DNA of 64,000 bases from Arthrobacter sp. CAU 1506 (GTDB lineage: Bacteria > Actinomycetota > Actinomycetes > Actinomycetales > Micrococcaceae): NCBI RefSeq assembly GCF_005047635.1, contig NZ_SUKC01000006.1:143298-207297 (forward strand), in the 5' to 3' direction. Numbering within the stretch: the stretch's first letter is position 1; the number at the start of each line of letters is the position of its first letter. This document shows, in pieces, positions 52,282 to 60,000 of the stretch. The position numbers and the translations under genes were made by a program. The notes beneath the pieces were generated by a model that saw nothing but the letters and a program-made list of their open reading frames with translations, was not told the origin of the DNA and did not search any database.

Positions 52282-53844
52282 ATGACGCGACAAGTATTCA
52301 AGCTGCCGGATCTGGGCGAAGGCCTGACCGAGGCCGAACTGGTCAACTGGCTGGTCAACGTGGGCGACGAGATCCGCGTGGACCAGCCGGTGGCCGAAGT
52401 GGAGACCGCCAAGTCCATGGTGGAGGTGCCCAGCCCCTACGCCGGGACCGTAGCCGTGCTGCACGGCGCCGCCGGGGACACCCTGGATGTGGGCAAACCG
52501 CTGATCTCGGTGGATGCTCCGGGTTATGTGCACGACGACGCTGCGTCGGGTTCCGCGGGATCCGCACCGCAGGCGGGGGAGGCCTCTGGCAATTCCGCGC
52601 AGCCCGCCGCCGGGCATCCCGACGGCGAGGCTTACCGGAACGAGGAACGTGCCGGCATCAAGGAACCGGAAGCGGCTGAGTCCGGCTCCGGCAACGTGCT
52701 GATCGGCTACGGAACCCCGGGCGGATCGGCCGGCTCCAAGCGCACCCGCAAGCCCAAGACCGGCCGCGTCGCCGGGTCTCTGCTCGGCGCTGGCGCGCCT
52801 CCGTCGACCACCGGCGCCCCGCTGTCGAGCGCCCCGGTGGTCGACCAAGCGAGCGCCAGCGAGCGCGTGGAGACCCGCGTGGAGACACGCGGCTCGGCGC
52901 CACTGGTCATCTCGCCGCTGGTCCGCAAACTGGCCCGCGACGGCGGCCTCCGTCTGGCCGACATCGCCGGCACCGGCGACGACGGGATGATCCTGCGCAA
53001 GGACGTCGAAGCCGCGCTCGCCGGCGCCCCGGTTACCGACCGGTCTCTGCTCGGCGCGGGCACCCCGGTGGTCGGCGGGTCTCTGCTCGGCGCTGGCGCG
53101 CCTCCTTCGACCACCGGCGGCAGCGCCTTCGGTGCCGACGCCCGCACTGGTCTCGACATCTCTGCCCGCACGCCGATGAAGGGCGTCCGCAAGACCGTGG
53201 CGCAGGCGATGTCGCGCAGCCGCACCGAAATTCCCGAAGCCACCGTCTGGGTGGACGTGGATGCCACCGCGCTGCTGCAGATGCGGGCCGACCTCAAGCG
53301 GCGCGACCCGGAGAACACCCCGGGGCTGCTGGCCTTCATCGCCCGGTTCGTGCTGGCCGGACTAGCCAAGTACCCGGAGCTGAACACCCGGGTGGAAGGC
53401 GAGGAGATTGTCGGCTTCGACGGCGTCAACCTGGGCTTCGCCGCCCAGACCGACCGCGGGTTGATGGTGCCTAGCGTCCGCAACGCGGATAAGCTCAGCG
53501 CCCGCCAACTGGACACCGAGATTAGGCGGCTCACCGCCGTCGCCCGTGACGGCAAGGCCACTCCCGCCGAGCTGACCAGCGGTACCTTCACGCTGAACAA
53601 CTACGGGGTCTTCGGTGTGGACGGCAGCGCCGCCATCATCAATTACCCCGAGGTGGCGATCCTCGGCGTCGGCCGGATCATCGACAAGCCGTGGGTGGTT
53701 AACGGAGAGCTGGCCGTCCGGAAGGTCACCGAACTGGTGCTGGCCTTCGACCACCGTGTGTGTGACGGCGGCACGGCCGGCGGCTTCCTGCGCTACGTCG
53801 CGGACGCCATCGAAAACCCCGGCAGCGTGCTGGCGGACCTGTAG
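52282..53844 (+). CDS. bkdC: Branched-chain 2-oxoacid dehydrogenase E2 (dihydrolipoyl acyltransferase)
   Basis: A 520-residue core protein with one lipoyl domain (lipoyl Lys in VETAKSMVEVPSPYAG, about residue 43), an E3-binding domain (ISPLVRKLARDGGLRLADIA, about 210-245) and the catalytic domain ending in FDHRVCDGGTAGGFLRY. Both linkers are long and contain peptides encoded by a REP-like element: GSLLGAGAPPSTTG twice, a shorter RSLLGAGTPVVGG, and PVVDQASASERVETR from a copy in the opposite orientation. No E3 gene follows, so the complex must share lipoamide dehydrogenase from elsewhere. ATG 52282 has GGGAGGA upstream. Confidence 0.92.
   Translation: MTRQVFKLPDLGEGLTEAELVNWLVNVGDEIRVDQPVAEVETAKSMVEVPSPYAGTVAVLHGAAGDTLDVGKPLISVDAPGYVHDDAASGSAGSAPQAGEASGNSAQPAAGHPDGEAYRNEERAGIKEPEAAESGSGNVLIGYGTPGGSAGSKRTRKPKTGRVAGSLLGAGAPPSTTGAPLSSAPVVDQASASERVETRVETRGSAPLVISPLVRKLARDGGLRLADIAGTGDDGMILRKDVEAALAGAPVTDRSLLGAGTPVVGGSLLGAGAPPSTTGGSAFGADARTGLDISARTPMKGVRKTVAQAMSRSRTEIPEATVWVDVDATALLQMRADLKRRDPENTPGLLAFIARFVLAGLAKYPELNTRVEGEEIVGFDGVNLGFAAQTDRGLMVPSVRNADKLSARQLDTEIRRLTAVARDGKATPAELTSGTFTLNNYGVFGVDGSAAIINYPEVAILGVGRIIDKPWVVNGELAVRKVTELVLAFDHRVCDGGTAGGFLRYVADAIENPGSVLADL
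52775..52814 (-). repeat. REP-like element copy A inside bkdC
   Basis: GGTCTCTGCTCGGCGCTGGC ... TCGACCACCGG, in frame in the linker between lipoyl and E3-binding domains (about residues 165-178, SLLGAGAPPSTTG). Conserved blocks with the other copies are GGTCTC, CGCTGGCGC and TCGACCACCGG. Confidence 0.8.
52834..52875 (+). repeat. REP-like element copy B inside bkdC (opposite orientation)
   Basis: CCGGTGGTCGACCAAGCGAG ... GTGGAGACC, inverted relative to copy A and therefore read as VVDQASASERVET. Copies A and B together can form a long hairpin in DNA or mRNA. Copy B is closest to the consensus of the array behind paaE. Confidence 0.8.
53042..53117 (-). repeat. REP-like element copy C (with a truncated extra copy) inside bkdC
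   Basis: A full copy at 53078-53117 differs from copy A at one position in 40. Directly before it (53042-53077) is a shortened variant, GGTCTCTGCTCGGCGCGGGC then ACCCCGGTGGTCGG. Both lie in frame in the linker between the E3-binding and catalytic domains. Confidence 0.78.
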
Positions 53845-53916
53845 CCGCTGTTCCCGCAGGCCAGCGGACCTGTAGCCGCTTTCCCCGCGGGCCGTAACCG
53901 CTGTCTCCCGTAGGCC
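53833..53916. repeat. 31-bp duplication spanning the bkdC stop
   Basis: GCGGACCTGTAGCCGCT occurs at 53833 and 53864 (period 31) and a degenerate third, GTAACCGCTGTCTCCCG, at 53894. The first holds the real stop TAG; the others repeat TAG or TAA behind it. Confidence 0.72.
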
Positions 53917-53991
53917 GGAGCCTGAACCGGCCTGCGGGAGAGCGGCGCAAATGCCCCTAGCTGGCCGATCCGCCGGACGCTACGCTTAGGC

Positions 53992-54207
53992 ATGATCACT
54001 CTGCCAGAGGCGTACCAAAAGTATCTCTCCGGGTTGTCTGCACACCATGCCGAGGCGCTCCGGCCGGTGTTCCTCGAATCGGTTGCTGATGGGGAACACG
54101 GCATCTCGATCCGCGGCATGGGGTCCAAGCATGTGCAGGCGTACGTCGACGACTCCGTGCCGTTCGGCGAAATCCGCGAGGAAATCCGCCACGCCCACGA
54201 GTACTGA
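53992..54207 (+). CDS. Conserved-looking 71-residue protein of unknown function
   Basis: Begins MITLPEAYQKYLSGLSAHHA and ends with FGEIREEIRHAHEY; acidic and helical, no membrane segment, no known motif. ATG 53992 lies five bases behind TACGCT (53981-53986), the recurrent leaderless arrangement of this window, which supports a real gene. No neighbour suggests its role. Confidence 0.6.
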   Translation: MITLPEAYQKYLSGLSAHHAEALRPVFLESVADGEHGISIRGMGSKHVQAYVDDSVPFGEIREEIRHAHEY

Positions 54208-54408
54208 TAATTGGGGCCCGTTGCGCTGGGGCCGCGGCCGGTAGCCGCGACCATGCTTTCTCGTGTGCCCGTCGCTTCGCAGCCGGTCTCATTCTGTGCC
54301 CTTCTGTCTCCGTGCCGTCGTTCGGCGGAACGGGCCGGCGCGGTACGGTAGCAGGAAAAGGCCGTGCCACCCGCGGCCAGTGTGCGAGGCGATGGAGTGT
54401 GACGGCCG

Positions 54409-55251
54409 ATGAGCGATGCCGCCCGATCAGAGGACAGGACCGGCGAACCGGCAGAGACCATACAGGTCGCGCCGGGAAACTATGTCATCCGTACCCCGGA
54501 GTACCTGCTCAACACCGGGCTGGTCGTCGGCACGAACAAGGCCCTGGTGGTGGATACCGGCGCCGGCCCGCGCCAGGCAAAGCGGATCTACGCCGCAGTG
54601 CGCCGCCTGACCAAGCTGCCGCTCGTCGTCGTCAATACGCATTTCCACTATGACCACGTCTTCGGCAACGACTACTTCGCGGCCCAGGGCGTGCAGGATT
54701 TTTATGCGCACCGCAGTTGCGCGCACGACATCGCCGAGAACGGCGCGCTTCAACGCGCAACCGTCGCTGAGACGGAACCGGAAATGGCGGCCGCCCAGGG
54801 CGAGGACACCGCGATCAGGATCCCCACCAGGCTGGTGGACACGGAGATCACCGTGGACCTGGGCGGGGTCAGCGTCAAGCTTTTCCATTTGGGTCTGGGC
54901 CACACCGACGGCGACCTGCTGGTCGGCTCGCCCAGCACCCTGTTTGCCGGCGACCTGGTGGAGCAAGGTGCGCCGCCCGCGTTTGAAGACTCCTACCCGC
55001 GCGACTGGGTCGAGACGCTGCGGCGGATCTCCGGCCTGCGCCACGAGTACGACGTGCTGGTGCCCGGCCACGGCCAGACCGTCAGCGACGCCTTCGTGAA
55101 GAACATGTGCGAGACCATGGCGCTGGCCGTCCGGATGGGGGAGCAGGCCAGCCGTGACACCCCCGCGGACGCCACCAAGGCCATCCCGATCCTGCCCTAC
55201 GGCCCGGTGCAATCCCGCTCCCTGCTGCAGCGGCTCAAAGCCAACAGGTGA
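54409..55251 (+). CDS. Metallo-beta-lactamase fold hydrolase
   Basis: A 280-residue cytoplasmic MBL-fold protein. The zinc-binding HxHxDH-type motif is VVNTHFHYDHVFGN (about residues 73-86, third position Tyr-Asp-His), followed by HLGLGHTDGDLLV, FAGDLVEQ and VLVPGHGQTVSD, so all metal ligands are present. This subgroup is called glyoxalase II-like, but the substrate is open. TACGGT (54344-54349) may be the -10 box. It overlaps the following MFS gene in GTGA. Confidence 0.87.
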   Translation: MSDAARSEDRTGEPAETIQVAPGNYVIRTPEYLLNTGLVVGTNKALVVDTGAGPRQAKRIYAAVRRLTKLPLVVVNTHFHYDHVFGNDYFAAQGVQDFYAHRSCAHDIAENGALQRATVAETEPEMAAAQGEDTAIRIPTRLVDTEITVDLGGVSVKLFHLGLGHTDGDLLVGSPSTLFAGDLVEQGAPPAFEDSYPRDWVETLRRISGLRHEYDVLVPGHGQTVSDAFVKNMCETMALAVRMGEQASRDTPADATKAIPILPYGPVQSRSLLQRLKANR

Positions 55252-56486
55252 GCGGCACAGGCGACTTCAGCCTCCGCCAGATAGCGCTTCCGGCGTTCGG
55301 CCCCTCGGTGCTGTACGGCGTCGGCATGGGCGCCATCGCCCCGGTCATCGCGCTGCGGGCCCACGACCTTGGAGCCAGCTTTGCGGTGGCCGCGCTGATG
55401 ACCACCGACGTCGGGCTGGCCTCGCTGCTGACCAACCTGCCGGCGTCGGCCCTCACGGCAAGGTTCGGCGAACGGAGCGCGCTGGTCGCGGCAGCCGTTT
55501 GGGCGATGGCGGCCATGGTGCTGGGGGCCACCGCCACGAGTTTGCCGCTCTTTGCCGCGGCGATCTTCATGGTGGGCATGGCCGGTTCCGTGTTCAACCT
55601 GGCCCGGCAGTCCTACCTGACCGCGGCCGTGCCGCACCACCTGCGCGCCCGCGCCATGTCCACGCTCGGCGGGACCCACCGGATCGGCATCTTCGCCGGC
55701 CCCTTCCTGGCCGCTGCGGCCATCGCGCTGGGCGGTATCCCGGCGGCGTTTTGGCTGGGCGCTGCGACCATGGTGCTGGCGGCCGCGCTCTCGCTGACGG
55801 TGCCCGACTTCGAGCCGACAACGACGGCGGTGCCGGGCGCGCCGCCGGTGACCATCCGCGGCATCTTCACCCGCCACTGGCGGACCTTCGCCACGGTGGG
55901 CGTCGGAGTGATGCTGGTAGGCGCCGTCCGCGCCTCGCGGCAGGCCGTGCTGCCGCTCTGGGCCGCGAATCTGGGTCTGGATGCGTCGTCGGCGTCGTTG
56001 ATCTACGGCTTGTCCGGTGCCGTCGAAATGCTGTTGTTCTATCCGGCCGGCAAGCTCATGGACATAAAAGGCCGGATCTGGACCGCGGTGCCGTGCATGG
56101 CCATCATGGCCGCGGGGCTCATCTGGATCCCGTTCACCACCGGCTTCACCGCGCTGCTGCTCGCGGCGCTGCTGATGGGCGTGGGCAACGGGATGGGGTC
56201 CGGAATCGTCATGACGCTTGGCGCCGACTATGCGCCGGCAGCGGGACGGCCGCAGTTCCTGGGCCTGTGGCGACTGGTCACTGACACCGGCATCATGGGT
56301 GGCCCGGCGCTGCTCAGCGCGGTTACCGCCCTCGTGTCGCTCTCCGTGGGGATATGGACGACGGCGGGGCTCGCCATTCTGGGAGCGGTCGCCTTGGGAT
56401 ACTGGATCCCGCGGACACGACCCGCGGAAGCTCCCGAAGGTATCACCCGGGCCCCAGCGCGTCGGCGCGGCAGCCCGGCCGGGTGA
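55248..56486 (+). CDS. MFS family transporter
   Basis: A 412-residue membrane protein with 12 predicted helices. Motif A-like sequence LTARFGERSALVA follows helix 2, and its counterpart PAGKLMDIKGRIWT follows helix 8. Resembles drug/metabolite exporters of the Bcr or YcaD type; the substrate is unknown. The GTG start overlaps the hydrolase stop, so the two probably form one operon. A 26-bp tandem repeat follows the stop. Confidence 0.87.
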   Translation: MSGTGDFSLRQIALPAFGPSVLYGVGMGAIAPVIALRAHDLGASFAVAALMTTDVGLASLLTNLPASALTARFGERSALVAAAVWAMAAMVLGATATSLPLFAAAIFMVGMAGSVFNLARQSYLTAAVPHHLRARAMSTLGGTHRIGIFAGPFLAAAAIALGGIPAAFWLGAATMVLAAALSLTVPDFEPTTTAVPGAPPVTIRGIFTRHWRTFATVGVGVMLVGAVRASRQAVLPLWAANLGLDASSASLIYGLSGAVEMLLFYPAGKLMDIKGRIWTAVPCMAIMAAGLIWIPFTTGFTALLLAALLMGVGNGMGSGIVMTLGADYAPAAGRPQFLGLWRLVTDTGIMGGPALLSAVTALVSLSVGIWTTAGLAILGAVALGYWIPRTRPAEAPEGITRAPARRRGSPAG

Positions 56487-56510
56487 CAAGCCGCTATCCG
56501 GAGCCATATC

Positions 56511-56562
56511 CCGAGTGGCTACCCCGCGTTGTTACTCCGAGTGGCTAGCCCGCGTTGTTAAC
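56511..56562. repeat. 26-bp tandem duplication between convergent genes
   Basis: CCGAGTGGCTACCCCGCGTT (56511) and CCGAGTGGCTAGCCCGCGTT (56537) start adjacent units agreeing in 23 of 26 bases. The second unit includes the TAA stop (56558-56560, minus strand) of the convergent gene, so again a gene end is duplicated. Confidence 0.7.
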
Positions 56563-57514
56563 CCGGGGAATCAGGCGGACGGTTTTCGCTGTCCGCGTCC
56601 CAGTGCAGGTCGGCCCCTTCACGGATCGGCAAGGCTTCGATTGATGGGTCGGCCACCAAAGCCTTGATGAGCTCCCGGCTTCCGGCCACGATCGTCGAGT
56701 CCCAGTCGATCTCGGTCACCAGCACCCAGCTGTGGTCGTCCGGCCACAAGATGCTGGGTGACTGTGGAAAGGCTGAACCATCGTGCCACGGTGCCTCGCG
56801 GGGCCACCCGCGTCCCGCGAAGGTCTGTATCCCGGCACTGAACAGGTAATAGGCACGGTCCGGCAGTTCCAGCACCGGGCCGTTGACAACATCCTGAGGC
56901 AGGATCCCGGAGCCTGGCCCTCCGTCAGCCACGAAGTATCCCGAGGCAACCGACGTCGGACCGTCGGCGGATTGACGGAGCGGCATCGGTGCATCGGACG
57001 CGGCGAGCACGGCAGATCCGCCTGAGCTGGTCAAACCGCCCCAGCCTTCCCAGACGGCTGCAACGCCCCTGGTGGGCGTGGTGGTGTGGTCGGCGAGGTG
57101 GTCGGCGGCAGCGGCGAGGGCTCCGGCGTCAAGATTGCCAGGCATGGGCTCGACATAGCGCCAGCCGGCGGCATCGAGCACGTCGTTTCCGCCGTCGGGT
57201 GGGGAGCCGATGAGACGGTGGAACTGTGCCAGCGGATGCATGACGGTCCCGAAAGCCTCCGCCACCGTGCTCCACGACACCTGTTCCGAGGTGACCTGGA
57301 ATTCGCCGGCGCCAGCGCCTGTCGATGTGTCCCCGCTTCTCCCAACCTGCCCTTGCTGGCTTCCCGCCGGCACCGGCCGGTCGCGCTCGGCCGGGTGGAA
57401 GATCCGCGCGTAGGCCGGGTAGCCACGCGGCACGGCCACGTGCATGGTGGACGACCCAGCGGACAGCCGGGGACTCAGCCATCGACCTTGTTCATCGTTG
57501 AGAAGGGCGTCCAT
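56558..57514 (-). CDS. Hypothetical protein, 318 residues
   Basis: An unrecognised soluble protein without signal peptide or membrane helix. It opens MDALLNDEQGRWLSPRLSAG and contains YPAYARIFHPAERDRPVP near residue 35, a VWEGWGGL segment and WPDDHSWVLVTEIDWDSTIV near the C-terminus. The pattern resembles actinobacterial proteins of unknown function found near toxin-immunity or SMI1-like genes, but I cannot make that assignment. ATG 57514 lies exactly six bases behind TAGGCT (57521-57526, minus strand), so the gene is probably leaderless and real. Confidence 0.72.
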   Translation of the reverse strand: MDALLNDEQGRWLSPRLSAGSSTMHVAVPRGYPAYARIFHPAERDRPVPAGSQQGQVGRSGDTSTGAGAGEFQVTSEQVSWSTVAEAFGTVMHPLAQFHRLIGSPPDGGNDVLDAAGWRYVEPMPGNLDAGALAAAADHLADHTTTPTRGVAAVWEGWGGLTSSGGSAVLAASDAPMPLRQSADGPTSVASGYFVADGGPGSGILPQDVVNGPVLELPDRAYYLFSAGIQTFAGRGWPREAPWHDGSAFPQSPSILWPDDHSWVLVTEIDWDSTIVAGSRELIKALVADPSIEALPIREGADLHWDADSENRPPDSPG

Positions 57515-57592
57515 CCGTACAGCCTATTCAGCGGATGCACCCCGTGGCGCCAACGAAGCGCCGGCCCGTGGTACCGAAATCGCGCTATTGGT

Positions 57593-58504
57593 TCAGTGCC
57601 TGCGGGACTGGAAGCCGAACAGCCAGGTCAGCAGTGCGCTCAGCAGCATGCCGGTGCCGGTGATCAGCCCCATTCCTGCCCAGAAGAAGAACGGGATCCT
57701 GCCGTCGCCGGGGACCGGGGCGGCTCCGATCTGTTGGGCCAGCAGGTAGAGACCGGCGGCCACGCCGATCCCCAGCACGGCCAGCAGCCAGCACAGCCGC
57801 GGCCACCAGACGGAGGCCGCCCAGAAACTGCCGTAGCCTGACCAGACGTTCCAGTCGTTGCCGTGCCGCAGCACGAACGGGCCGGCAGCCAGGGCCCAGA
57901 ATCCTGCCACCAGGAAGGCAGCCACCACATCGGCTGGTCGGTGCCAGCCGTTGATCAGCGTCGCTGCCCCGGCCAGCACGGCATATAAGCCGCCGCCCGC
58001 CGCGGCAAAGGGGCGCCAGCGCGGCGAGACCACCAGGAAAATGGCCAGGGCCGCGGCCGCGGCGATCGTTGTATGCCCGGAGGGTAATGAATTGTGCTCC
58101 AGCGTCGGCACGCCCCGGTCCGGCCGGTCCAGAATGAAGTTCTTGAGGATCCACGTGGTGGCTGCCGACGCCGCGACCACGCCGACGCCGATCGCAGCGG
58201 GGAGCCACCGCCGTCGTACCAATGCCACCACCAGGAGCACGGCGGCCGCCACCGCCACCGAGACGTCCGGCAGCAGGTCCAGGAAATCCAGGAACACGCC
58301 GCGACCCAGGCGCCAGCCGGCCTCCGCCTCTGCCCACGCCGATTCATCCGCGAACTGGCCAGTGGTAGTCCGGACGAAGGCGTAGTAGTTCAGCGCAAAC
58401 GCGCCCGCACACACCAGCGCACCCAGCCAAAAGAGGGCAGGAGCGTGCGCAGCCGGACGGCGGGTCGCGGTCCGGGGGCGGAAACTGGAACGCTGCGAAG
58501 TCAT
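57593..58504 (-). CDS. PAP2-superfamily phosphatase, membrane bound
   Basis: A 303-residue membrane phosphatase of the type 2 phosphatidic acid phosphatase fold. The three catalytic motifs are complete: KNFILDRPDRG, LPSGHTTIA, and GWHRPADVVAA. About eight hydrophobic segments surround them, with two extra helices at the C-terminus (FFFWAGMGLITGTGMLLSAL). Likely substrates are undecaprenyl-pyrophosphate or lipid phosphates. ATG 58504 is chosen; TATTGT (58524-58529, minus strand) may be the -10 box. Confidence 0.87.
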   Translation of the reverse strand: MTSQRSSFRPRTATRRPAAHAPALFWLGALVCAGAFALNYYAFVRTTTGQFADESAWAEAEAGWRLGRGVFLDFLDLLPDVSVAVAAAVLLVVALVRRRWLPAAIGVGVVAASAATTWILKNFILDRPDRGVPTLEHNSLPSGHTTIAAAAALAIFLVVSPRWRPFAAAGGGLYAVLAGAATLINGWHRPADVVAAFLVAGFWALAAGPFVLRHGNDWNVWSGYGSFWAASVWWPRLCWLLAVLGIGVAAGLYLLAQQIGAAPVPGDGRIPFFFWAGMGLITGTGMLLSALLTWLFGFQSRRH

Positions 58505-58571
58505 CGATTCAAGGGTCGCACACAATACTGACAGGATCCGGGGAAGCGCCAGCAGCCGTACAGTGGGTTTG

Positions 58572-59594
58572 ATGATTCCGCACCAGTTTCAAGACCACTC
58601 CGGGCGCGACGACCTGCCCGCGCTTGCCGATCTGCTGACCACCGCGCGCGTGGTTTCGCTCCCAATGAAGGTCCGTTTTCGCGGGGTAGTGGAGCGCGAG
58701 GTGCTGCTGCTGGAAGGGCCGGCGGGGTGGGCGGAATTCTCGCCATTTCTTGAGTACGACGACGCCGAGGCCGCCGCGTGGCTGGCCGCCGCGGTGGAGG
58801 CAGGCTGGCAGGGATTCCCGCCCCCGGTCCGTGACAGCGTGCCGGTCAATGCCACCGTTCCCGCCGTGGCACCGGAGCAGGTGCCCGGAGTGCTGGCCCG
58901 TTATGACGGTGCACGAACGGTGAAGATCAAGGTCGCCGAGACCGGCCAGGACATCGACCAGGATGTGGCCCGGGTAGCGGCCGTGCGGGCTGCTGCGCCC
59001 GACGCCAAGCTGCGGGTGGATGCCAACGGGGGATGGGATGTTGCAGCGGCCGTTGCCGCGCTGACCAGGTTGGCCGAGTACTCGCTGGAGTACGCAGAGC
59101 AGCCGGTGCCGGAAATTGCCGGGCTGAGGGACGTCCGGACCGAATTGCGCCGGCGGGGTATTGACACACCCATCGCCGCGGACGAAAGCGTGCGCAAGGC
59201 GGCCGACCCGCTGCGGGTGGCCTGTGAAGAGGCCGCGGACCTGATTGTGGTCAAGGTGCAGCCGCTGGGTGGTGTACGCCGGGCACTGGACATCGTTGCG
59301 CAGGCCGGACTCCCCGCCGTCGTCAGCTCTGCCTTGGATTCCTCGGTGGGGATTCGCGCCGGTGTGGCCCTGGCCGCGGCGCTGCCGGAGCTTCCCTACG
59401 CCTGCGGCTTGGCCACCGTATCCCTGATGGACGGCGACGTGACCACCGATTCGCTGGTACCCGTGGCCGGACAGCTGCCGGTGCGCGACGTGGTGCCTGA
59501 TCCGGTGCTGCTGGACCGCTTTGCCGCCCCGGAGGACCGGCGGCAATGGTGGCTCGATCGGTTGGAGCGGACCTACCGCCTGCTGGAGGGGTGA
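58572..59594 (+). CDS. menC: o-Succinylbenzoate synthase
   Basis: Enolase-superfamily dehydratase of menaquinone synthesis. The 340-residue protein has the Lys pair in VKIKVAE (general acid/base), metal ligands in LRVDANGGWD, EYAEQPV and AADESV, and the second Lys in VKVQPLGG. ATG 58572 lies seven bases behind TACAGT (58559-58564). It is 34 kb away from menABE in this window, but the pathway assignment is firm. Confidence 0.92.
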   Translation: MIPHQFQDHSGRDDLPALADLLTTARVVSLPMKVRFRGVVEREVLLLEGPAGWAEFSPFLEYDDAEAAAWLAAAVEAGWQGFPPPVRDSVPVNATVPAVAPEQVPGVLARYDGARTVKIKVAETGQDIDQDVARVAAVRAAAPDAKLRVDANGGWDVAAAVAALTRLAEYSLEYAEQPVPEIAGLRDVRTELRRRGIDTPIAADESVRKAADPLRVACEEAADLIVVKVQPLGGVRRALDIVAQAGLPAVVSSALDSSVGIRAGVALAAALPELPYACGLATVSLMDGDVTTDSLVPVAGQLPVRDVVPDPVLLDRFAAPEDRRQWWLDRLERTYRLLEG

Positions 59595-59999
59595 TCACCC
59601 GATTTGCTGCTGGGCCGGGGATATGGCGGCTGGAACGGCGACCTGCAGGCTCCTCGAGACACGACCTGCTGACCTGCTGACCTGCTGGGACGGTGGCATG
59701 TTGGCTGCTGACCTGCCCATTGCTGGAGCCCACCGGCGATTGAAACCGTGACCGAGCGGCGCGAGAGCGGTGCGACAGCGCTGACCTGTGGAGGGGCGGT
59801 GGTGGGTTAGTGCATCTTGGGGAACGGGCGGCTTTTCGCCTATCACCCGGCTGCGCTCAGCTTTAGCGCGCCCACGGAAGTCTCTCCTCTCTGGGGCGTT
59901 CTGTTTGAGCGACGGAGAGTCATGCGGTTCCCCGGGAACCAGTTCCCAGGGGGTCCCCTTCGACGCCAAAACGTCCGAGGCAGCCGATAGCGTGAGCGT
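59595..59999. other. 405-bp intergenic region between menC and the HNH gene
   Basis: No gene supported. A short direct repeat, GACCTGCT three times in a row, lies near 59664-59688. Around 59925-59955 GGTTCCCCGGGAACC is a perfect inverted repeat, followed by CCAGTTCCCAGGG. The promoter of the HNH gene is at its right end. Confidence 0.5.
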
Positions 60000-60000
60000 A
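59988..60000 (+). promoter_or_regulatory. Probable leaderless promoter of the DUF222/HNH gene
   Basis: TAGCGT (59988-59993), six bases, then ATG at 60000. Confidence 0.55.
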
